Shown one piece after another: positions 14,986 through 21,113 of a stretch of DNA of 31,231 bases (the first letter of the stretch is position 1; each line of letters starts with the position of its first letter). This DNA is from Patescibacteria group bacterium. GTDB lineage: Bacteria > Patescibacteriota > Microgenomatia > Daviesbacterales > UBA10151. Location of the stretch: NCBI GenBank assembly GCA_018817205.1, contig JAHIUE010000096.1, positions 1 through 31,231 on the forward strand, written 5' to 3'. The translations under genes and the position numbers were made by a program. Under the pieces are notes generated by a model. It ran no database searches. It was not told the DNA's origin and saw only the letters and a program-made list of their open reading frames with translations.

Positions 14986-15675
14986 TTAGCTACTTACCAG
15001 CTTAGCCCGGACTATCAATCTATTTAAAAGCGTCCCCGGAGGATCACAGGTTTGCAAGGTTAATATCGGAGAATCGTATTTATCAGTCAAATACGAAATA
15101 TCGCTTGGAGAGACAATGGTTTTATCAAAAACTACATAGTCATACCTTTTATTCTGGTAGAAGATAATTACTTTATCCCCGGGTACAAGCTCTTTCAACA
15201 GGTAAAACATGGCATTAAAACGAACAATATTCCAGGGCGCCTCGGTTGAATGAGAAAAAAGGTATAAATTGCCTTTCTCTCCTGGAGGTGTTGAACCTAA
15301 AGCTTCCGCCACACCTTTTGATAAAGCACTCACATATTCCTCTTCATTCCCGGGATTAACATTTGGAATGATTTTGGCATTGGCATTTATCTTCTCTATA
15401 ACAATTCCATACTCTGTTGAAACAGGAATGATGCTGTTTTCAGATACGCTGACATTGCCAAATTGCAGGGGGCCCTCCGAAGATTCACCCGGAAGTTGCG
15501 AGGAAGTAATAATTCTTGGCACAGTTCTTTTTATCCCAAAAATTCTATCTGCTCTATAGCTAAGCTCTGCCTGCACAAGCGGCCCCACCATAAAAGTTAT
15601 GCCAATCAAACCAATAAAAAATATCAAGTAACCCAAAAACCTGACAGCAAGAATTAGCTTGAAACGATTAATCAT
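14986..15675 (-). CDS. Sortase (class D/E-like transpeptidase)
   Basis: Membrane-anchored cysteine transpeptidase that cleaves sorting signals and links surface proteins to the wall. 229 residues: an N-terminal membrane segment at about 10-32, then a sortase beta-barrel with catalytic His142 (YLFSHSTEAPWN), Cys210 (TLQTCDPPGTLLNRLIVRA) and Arg219 or Arg223 close by. All three are present, so it should be active. The start codon lies 8 nt after the 3' end of tRNA-Arg on the same strand, so tRNA processing would leave an almost leaderless message. Substrates are not obvious in this window. Confidence 0.92.
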   Translation of the reverse strand: MINRFKLILAVRFLGYLIFFIGLIGITFMVGPLVQAELSYRADRIFGIKRTVPRIITSSQLPGESSEGPLQFGNVSVSENSIIPVSTEYGIVIEKINANAKIIPNVNPGNEEEYVSALSKGVAEALGSTPPGEKGNLYLFSHSTEAPWNIVRFNAMFYLLKELVPGDKVIIFYQNKRYDYVVFDKTIVSPSDISYLTDKYDSPILTLQTCDPPGTLLNRLIVRAKLVSS

Positions 15676-15683
15676 AAATGAGG

Positions 15684-15756
15684 CGACCCTGGAGGGAATT
15701 GCACCCCCGACCTTTCCCTTAGGACGGGACTGCTCTGTCTACTGAGCTACAGGGCC
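15684..15756 (-). tRNA. tRNA-Arg (anticodon CCT)
   Basis: A 73-nt cloverleaf: acceptor GGCCCTG / CAGGGTC (one G-T), D stem GCTC / GAGC, anticodon stem with loop GTCCTAA (CCT, T33 present) and T stem GGGGG / CCCTC. No CCA is encoded. Odd points: the D loop AGTAGACA lacks the usual GG pair, and the T loop TGCAATT has G instead of T at position 55. The 3' end is 8 nt before the sortase start. Confidence 0.9.
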
Positions 15757-15785
15757 AGACATAGATATTTTAGCATCTTACAAGG

Positions 15786-15791
15786 TATAAT
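15786..15791 (+). promoter_or_regulatory. -10 box of tRNA-Pro
   Basis: Perfect TATAAT ending 9 bp before the first base of tRNA-Pro. No good -35 is seen at 16-18 bp. On the other strand a TAAAAT lies about 10 bp before tRNA-Arg, so the two tRNAs are divergently expressed from this 44-bp gap. Confidence 0.5.
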
Positions 15792-15800
15792 GTTAGCCGA

Positions 15801-15872
15801 CGGGGACTAGGTCATCGGTAGACCGCTCGGTTCGGGTCCGAGAGGCAGAGAGTTCAATTCTCTCGTCCCCGA
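15801..15872 (+). tRNA. tRNA-Pro (anticodon CGG)
   Basis: A 72-nt cloverleaf: perfect acceptor CGGGGAC / GTCCCCG with the C1-G72 pair typical of bacterial tRNA-Pro, D stem GGTC / GACC, anticodon stem CTCGG / CCGAG with loop TTCGGGT (CGG, G37) and T arm GAGAG-TTCAATT-CTCTC. No CCA is encoded. Its last base abuts the stop codon of the convergent ndk gene. Confidence 0.95.
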
Positions 15873-16388
15873 CTAGCAACAGCAGCAAGACCCAAACCAA
15901 AGCTCAATTTCTTTTTTGGCTTCTTTAACAGAACCAGAGGCATGGATTAGATTCCAGACCGGTCTTTCCTCTCTATTGGCATCTAAAATATTATCCGTGC
16001 CCAAATCTCCTCTGATTGTACCTTTTTCAGCCTTTGCAGGATCTGTAAAACCGGTAATTTTTCTGGCAACCTCAACCGCATCCTCGCCTTCCAAAATCAT
16101 AGCTACGATCGGACCGGAGGTAATAAATTTCCTAAGCCAGGTGACTACTTTTCTGCCCTGATCTTTGGCGCTTTTAACTTTTTGGCCGGCAGCAATGGTT
16201 TTTTCTCCAATAGAACGGAGATAGTCAGGACGCATAGGGTAATGTTTCTCGATTATGGAAAGAGGTGCCACCATATCTTTTCTTTTGACTACCTTCAGAC
16301 CCGCAACTTCATACCGCCTGATAATCTCATCGGTCAAATTTCGGCTAACTCCGTCAGGCTTGATAATAATTAAAGTTTGCTGGACCAT
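15873..16388 (-). CDS. ndk: Nucleoside diphosphate kinase
   Basis: Transfers the gamma phosphate from NTP to NDP through a phospho-histidine in the cytoplasm. 171 residues. The catalytic His149 is in NLIHASGSVKEA, Lys10 in IIIKPDGVSRN, and RGDLGTDN and the ER motif are present. It is about 20-30 residues longer than typical (about 140-150), with an insertion around residues 68-88, as seen in some archaeal and CPR forms. It ends in Ser-Cys-Cys-Cys-Cys (167-171), an unusual tail encoded by TGC/TGT codons next to tRNA-Pro. Confidence 0.95.
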   Translation of the reverse strand: MVQQTLIIIKPDGVSRNLTDEIIRRYEVAGLKVVKRKDMVAPLSIIEKHYPMRPDYLRSIGEKTIAAGQKVKSAKDQGRKVVTWLRKFITSGPIVAMILEGEDAVEVARKITGFTDPAKAEKGTIRGDLGTDNILDANREERPVWNLIHASGSVKEAKKEIELWFGSCCCC

Positions 16389-16406
16389 ATTCTGCGTGAT
16401 GTTTCA

Positions 16407-16440
16407 TTGTACATTGTAAATTGTAAATTGTAAATTGTTA
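16407..16440. repeat. Heptamer array (TTGTAAA) upstream of the phosphoesterase stop
   Basis: TTGTACA, then TTGTAAA three times, then TTGTTA, in phase, filling most of the gap between the phosphoesterase stop and the ndk start. The units carry no in-frame coding role except that the last overlaps the phosphoesterase stop codon. Confidence 0.92.
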
Positions 16441-17442
16441 CTTTATCGCTATATCCTCCACCTTCACCGAACCATCATCGAATACTGAAACAATCGCAAA
16501 CCTGGGAGATTGAGGGTTTCCCTCTGAAGTGAGCGCCCCAATTGTGACCATCGAAAGACTGGTTTTAGGTTCTAAATACTGGGAAAAATAATGAATATGC
16601 CCAGAAAAAAGCTGCTTGGCTCCGGCATCTTTTAACTCAAAAAGTAACATATCTGCCTGTAACTTTAAATTCTTTTCTACCCATCCCATCACATGATCAG
16701 AGGAAGGATGGAATAGCGGTTCATGCATAAATACCAATATCCCCTTTATTTCTTCATCCTTGGCTTTTTCCAAATCTTGGGTAATCCATTTCAGCTGCTC
16801 CTCACCAAACCCTGCATAGTTATCGCTATTATCTAAAAGCATTAGACGAAACCCGTTAAACGAGAAGGATTGAAAAGCAGGCCCGAAAACCTGGTTAAAA
16901 CAGGAAACAGGTATCAAACCACGGTTGCGGCAATCCCATAAATCATGATCGCCTGGTATTAGAAAATATCGGAGTCCTGAATTATCCAGCTCCGCTTTAG
17001 CAACTTTTAACTCATTTATGGTTCCTACCTCTGTATAATCCCCCAACCCAATTATAAATTGAATATCCGAAAAATCTTCTTTGGCCTGTTTTAATGCTTT
17101 CTGCAGATTCACATTGTCATTATGCGAATCGGCAACAACCAGAAAGCGGAAATTTAAAGCCTGCGCAGATTGCTGTTTTTCTCCTGAAGCTTTTTGGCCC
17201 AGGATTTTAGGATCAATTTTAACAGAAGATAAAACTGCGAAAAACTCACGAGGAGTTTTGGTTACCAAAATATTCTTAACCACCGCTTGCGGATCAAGTT
17301 TTAAAGGATCTAAACCTGAGAAATGTTTATATGCAGAATAAATCCCACCCAAAAGCACAACAAAAATCACCAAGCTCAAAAGCAGTCTAAATATAACAAA
17401 CACTATATTAGTACGTCTTTTGCCTGAATGTCTTCTAAACAT
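16438..17442 (-). CDS. Membrane-anchored calcineurin-type metallophosphoesterase
   Basis: 334 residues with a membrane anchor at about 14-36 and a two-metal phosphoesterase domain outside. Metal ligands are all visible: D105/H107 (ADSHND), D135 (GLGDYTE), N/H in the GDHD motif (164-167, where the family often has GNHD), H240 (MHEPL) and GHIH at 281-284. It likely hydrolyses a phosphoester at the cell surface; the substrate is unknown. The start ATG overlaps the argS stop (TAATG), so the pair is translationally linked. Downstream is ndk. Confidence 0.9.
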   Translation of the reverse strand: MFRRHSGKRRTNIVFVIFRLLLSLVIFVVLLGGIYSAYKHFSGLDPLKLDPQAVVKNILVTKTPREFFAVLSSVKIDPKILGQKASGEKQQSAQALNFRFLVVADSHNDNVNLQKALKQAKEDFSDIQFIIGLGDYTEVGTINELKVAKAELDNSGLRYFLIPGDHDLWDCRNRGLIPVSCFNQVFGPAFQSFSFNGFRLMLLDNSDNYAGFGEEQLKWITQDLEKAKDEEIKGILVFMHEPLFHPSSDHVMGWVEKNLKLQADMLLFELKDAGAKQLFSGHIHYFSQYLEPKTSLSMVTIGALTSEGNPQSPRFAIVSVFDDGSVKVEDIAIK

Positions 17443-19121
17443 TACATCTTCTCCGGAGCCTCTATTCCCAAAAGAAAGAGGCCTTTTTTCAAAACTTTAG
17501 AAACTTCCATGGATAATTTGAGCCTGAAATTCTCTTTTTGAGAACCGATAATCCTAGTTCCCTGATAAAAAAAGTTAAAAAGCCTCGCAAGTTCGACTAA
17601 ATACGAAACTACAAGATTAGGACGGTAAATACTTGCTGCCTGTTCGGTAGTTTCCTTAAAATAGATTAGCTGTCTTAGAATTGCCCTTTCTGTATTATCA
17701 AGCTCAACATCTCCATATTCCGGATCTCTATTCTTCTCTGCTTTTTCAAGCACAGATTGGATCCTGGCATATGTGTATTGGACATAAGGACCGCTATCAC
17801 CCTCTAAAGAAACCGACTGTTCAACATCAAATACCATATTCGGCGAAGGAGAAAATTTGAGGTAAGAAAATTTGATTGCCCCAAGCGCCACCTTTTTGAC
17901 GATTTTCTGATCAATATTGATCCTGTTTTGTTTTATTACCTGTCTGACTTTCTCGGAAACTACACGATACAAATCATCAACCGTAACTACAGTGCCGATC
18001 CGGGATGACATCTTACCTTCCTTAAGGTCTACAACTCCATAAGATAAATGGTATTTTTTACCTTCAAGATAAGGAAAAATCATCTCAATTGCTTTGAAAA
18101 CTACTCGAAAATATCCTGCTTGCTCGCTCGCTACAACATGTATTGACTTTTCAAAGTTAAAGCTGTCGTATTCCAGCTTTGCCAGACCTACCTCTTTGCA
18201 TTCATAAGTTGGGTTGCCGGCAGAAGTTATAAAAACCCTGTTATGCAGTTCGTATTTCTGGCCGGGAAATATAATTGCCCCGTCGCTTTTTTCAAAAACT
18301 TTGCCGACATTTTCCAAAACTATCTTTTTTCCATCCTGAAAAACCTCGCTTTCAAAAAAACATCTGTCGTATTTTATGCCTAAAAGCTGGTAGATAGGCT
18401 CAAAATATTCCAGACTCCAAGAACGGGTTAATGTATATATTTCTTCTATTTCTGAATCTTTTTGATATAGTTTAGTATTCATTTGATCTGTTTCTTTTTT
18501 ATAGTCAGGATCTTCTTCGTAAGATCTGTTCCCTTCTGCGTATGCCCTACCTAAAAAATCCGCTTTTTCTTCCAAATCAAGCTTCTTAGTCGGCAAACCC
18601 AATTTTTTAATTCCCCTGATGGCTTTGGCAATATGAAGGCCGATATCTCCCTGGTAATTAGCTCTAAAAACCGTATGTCCCAAGCTCTCAAAAATTCTAG
18701 CTAAACTTTCACCCAAAATAAAAGTTCTCAAATGTCCAATATGTACTTCTTTTAGAGGATTTACATGTCCGTATTCAATAAGAATTTTCTGTGGGGTTTC
18801 CGGTTCCCCCAATAAATCCAAATCCTTGGCATTTCTTAAAAGATCTTTGTTTTTGATAAAGAAATTTATAAAACCTCCTCCTGCAACTTCCGCTTTACTT
18901 AAGTAACCTAAGTTACCCAAATTACTTATTATTTTGCTAGCAATCTCTACCGGACTTTGCTTATCTTTAGCCGAATTTTGTTTAGCAAGCTGTAGCGCAA
19001 TATTCGTGGTATAGTCCCCAAAAGTGGGATTTTGGGGAATAGATATAACTATATCATCTGCTGAATAGCCCAAGTTTTTTATTGCTTTTTTTAAATCCTC
19101 AAGAATTTGTTTTTTCAACAT
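17442..19121 (-). CDS. argS: Arginyl-tRNA synthetase
   Basis: Class I synthetase that charges tRNA-Arg. 559 residues, normal length. It shows the N-terminal Add1 domain, the HIGH motif HIGH at 127-130 (preceded by EYGHVNPLKEV), KMSSR in EGKMSSRIGTVVTV, and the C-terminal anticodon-binding helical domain (DSGPYVQYTYARIQSVLEKAE, with the family's conserved Y/Q residues). A tRNA-Arg lies 2 kb downstream on the same strand. The 5' end overlaps the comEC-like gene by 23 bp. Confidence 0.97.
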   Translation of the reverse strand: MLKKQILEDLKKAIKNLGYSADDIVISIPQNPTFGDYTTNIALQLAKQNSAKDKQSPVEIASKIISNLGNLGYLSKAEVAGGGFINFFIKNKDLLRNAKDLDLLGEPETPQKILIEYGHVNPLKEVHIGHLRTFILGESLARIFESLGHTVFRANYQGDIGLHIAKAIRGIKKLGLPTKKLDLEEKADFLGRAYAEGNRSYEEDPDYKKETDQMNTKLYQKDSEIEEIYTLTRSWSLEYFEPIYQLLGIKYDRCFFESEVFQDGKKIVLENVGKVFEKSDGAIIFPGQKYELHNRVFITSAGNPTYECKEVGLAKLEYDSFNFEKSIHVVASEQAGYFRVVFKAIEMIFPYLEGKKYHLSYGVVDLKEGKMSSRIGTVVTVDDLYRVVSEKVRQVIKQNRINIDQKIVKKVALGAIKFSYLKFSPSPNMVFDVEQSVSLEGDSGPYVQYTYARIQSVLEKAEKNRDPEYGDVELDNTERAILRQLIYFKETTEQAASIYRPNLVVSYLVELARLFNFFYQGTRIIGSQKENFRLKLSMEVSKVLKKGLFLLGIEAPEKM

Positions 19122-20064
19122 AAGCTAATGATAACACAACTGCCGTAAGTAGCATATAATATCCTAGCCAAACCAACCAAATTTGCTCCCCTACGTATTC
19201 CCAGGCAAAAGGCAAAGATGCAAAAAATTGCACCACATAAATAAAATAAGTTAAGAAAACATTTACAGCTATTGCAAATAACGATCCTGCCAAAAGCATA
19301 AGTAAGCCTAAGATCATAATAATAGGCATAGTCCAACCAACCAGCAGGTTAGCGAATATCCCGACTATGGAAAGCTGATGGAAATTCTGAATTATCACAG
19401 GCATAACCATAAGTTGAGCTCCGGTAGTGATAGCAATATCTTGCTTTATAAATGGCGGCAGAAAATTTAGAATCTTCTCAAATTTTGGTGCAAGCACGAT
19501 TATCCCGAATGTAGCCAGGAATGACAATTGAAACGATAAATCACCCACCCAATTAGGATTGACAAGTAGCATTATTCCTGCCGTAAAAGCCAAAACCCAA
19601 ATTCCGTCTCTTTGTCTACCGTAAGCCTCCGCGCCAAATGCTAAAATGACCATAATAGCCGCCCTTAAAACCGGAATCTGCCCTCCGGTGAGTAATGTAT
19701 AAAAAATTACAGCCGCAAAAGAGAATACTAAGGCTATCTTTCTCTTAATTAAACCTGCCAAACTTAAGAAAAGTCCTGCTACAAGTGTCAAATTTTGACC
19801 TGAAACAACTACAATATGGAGAGTCGAACTGTCCCTTAGTGCTAATTTTAAACTTACGGGCAGATCTTTTTTGTTTCCCAAGATTATTCCGGAGAGAAGT
19901 TCGGCCTGTGGCGAAGGCAAAAGTTGACTAATTCTTTGATCCAGACTTTGTCTTATTTCCGGAAACAAATCTAAATTCTTAATATCCCACCCACCCTGCA
20001 GATATCTGGTAAACAAAATGAGAAGATATAAAATTGCGGCTAAAATTAATGGTAATTTATTCAC
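19099..20064 (-). CDS. ComEC/Rec2-like competence domain protein (short form)
   Basis: 321 residues, essentially only the membrane competence domain of ComEC, the channel through which single-stranded DNA enters. Conserved segments: LLSGIILGNKKDLP and DSSTLHIVVVSGQNLTLVAGL near the start, and LTGGQIPVLRAAIMVILAFGAEAYGRQRD. Full-length ComEC is about 700 residues with an N-terminal OB-like domain and a C-terminal metallo-beta-lactamase domain; both are missing here. It overlaps comEA by 1 bp and argS by 23 bp. DNA uptake is the likely role, since CPR cells scavenge nucleotides, but this short form has no nuclease-like part. Confidence 0.88.
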   Translation of the reverse strand: MNKLPLILAAILYLLILFTRYLQGGWDIKNLDLFPEIRQSLDQRISQLLPSPQAELLSGIILGNKKDLPVSLKLALRDSSTLHIVVVSGQNLTLVAGLFLSLAGLIKRKIALVFSFAAVIFYTLLTGGQIPVLRAAIMVILAFGAEAYGRQRDGIWVLAFTAGIMLLVNPNWVGDLSFQLSFLATFGIIVLAPKFEKILNFLPPFIKQDIAITTGAQLMVMPVIIQNFHQLSIVGIFANLLVGWTMPIIMILGLLMLLAGSLFAIAVNVFLTYFIYVVQFFASLPFAWEYVGEQIWLVWLGYYMLLTAVVLSLAYVEKTNS

Positions 20065-20645
20065 TAATAAACAACTATTTGATCCTTTATGTTCTCAAAC
20101 ACCGATTTACCCAGTATTTTTTGATTTAATAAATCTTCTATTGTCTGGTATGGTCTGCCTGAAATAATTGCCGAGGCTCTAACCGAGCCTATACCGTTTA
20201 AAGACTCCAGTTCGGCTTGAGTAGCTGTATTGATATTGATCTTTGCACCTGTATTTTCTCCGGCTACTACACCTATGTTTTGAGATGCATTGCCTTGTTC
20301 TTCTGTGAATGGTATATATAACTTACTGCCATCTGATAGCTTTTGTGCCATATTTAAATATTTTGATATGTATTCTTTATTGGCATTCTCGCTAAACCCT
20401 CCTGCAGAAGCGATTGCTTCTTCTATCCTTGATTCGTCTTTGACCTGATAAACTCCTGGCTTATTTACTGCACCTGAAACATCAACAGAAATTAATTTCT
20501 GATTTTGGATTAAACTCTCTTTCGGAAAAACTTTCGGCTGAGCCTTGTTTAGACCGGAGGCAAATACTCCACCAATAATTAGAACTATTCCCATCAAAGC
20601 CAAACCTATCGGCAGCCGGAATTTCTGCAAAAATTCACCAGCCAT
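20064..20645 (-). CDS. ComEA-like DNA-binding protein
   Basis: Membrane-anchored receptor that binds double-stranded DNA outside the cell during uptake. 193 residues: a membrane anchor at about 12-31, an SLBB-like domain at about 50-115 (ISVDVSGAVNKPGVYQVKDESRIEEAIASAGGF), and a C-terminal double helix-hairpin-helix at 133-193 (ININTATQAELESLNGIGSVRASAIISG). This is the standard ComEA layout. It overlaps the SprT-like gene by 11 bp and the comEC-like gene by 1 bp, a typical comEA-comEC pair. Confidence 0.92.
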   Translation of the reverse strand: MAGEFLQKFRLPIGLALMGIVLIIGGVFASGLNKAQPKVFPKESLIQNQKLISVDVSGAVNKPGVYQVKDESRIEEAIASAGGFSENANKEYISKYLNMAQKLSDGSKLYIPFTEEQGNASQNIGVVAGENTGAKININTATQAELESLNGIGSVRASAIISGRPYQTIEDLLNQKILGKSVFENIKDQIVVY

Positions 20646-21069
20646 ATTTTCTCCTTAAGGATTGCCTGTAAATCTTTATCCAAGTCTTGTAGCTTTTGTG
20701 AAGATACTCCATTCCTCTTTGTTTCATCTCCATCCCCACCACTCCTCCTGCATGAGGGTATTTATGTAACTTTGGATGAGTTGAAGAAAACCCGTGGGCA
20801 TAATGAACCAACTCGTGACCGATCGTATGGTCTATAACTTCAGAAGGGATTTTTGGATCTTTAAACATCAAGGTAATGGTAACGGTGCTAGCTTTACTCT
20901 TTCTATCTAAACGGATAGAACCCAATCTGTATTTGGCAAACCTGCCGAATTTGATAAAAACCTTATTATTTTGGGGAATATCCGGAAAGTACTTATCCCA
21001 CAGATAATCTAACCTTGAAAGCAACCATTTGTCGTCCCTTATTATGGCAGATTTTGATTGGTTTGTCAT
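20635..21069 (-). CDS. SprT-like zinc metalloprotease
   Basis: 144 residues with the zinc motif HELVH (H85-H89) followed by H92 and a further conserved region (HPKLHKYPHAGG). It resembles the SprT/SPRTN zinc protease fold, a family that includes DNA-protein crosslink proteases, though bacterial SprT-like proteins are largely uncharacterised. It has no signal peptide and is likely cytoplasmic. It sits between leuS and the comEA-comEC pair; a role in processing DNA-bound proteins is possible but not shown. Confidence 0.75.
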   Translation of the reverse strand: MTNQSKSAIIRDDKWLLSRLDYLWDKYFPDIPQNNKVFIKFGRFAKYRLGSIRLDRKSKASTVTITLMFKDPKIPSEVIDHTIGHELVHYAHGFSSTHPKLHKYPHAGGVVGMEMKQRGMEYLHKSYKTWIKIYRQSLRRKYGW

Positions 21070-21113
21070 AACAATCTAAATTATCGTTGAATATTAATTA
21101 GCAATTTTAGATA

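Noticed and set aside
15684..15872. Integration site of a mobile element at the tRNA pair
   Set aside because: No integrase, no duplicated tRNA end and no change of gene type on either side. The small HTH gene at 10100 is excisionase-like only in fold.
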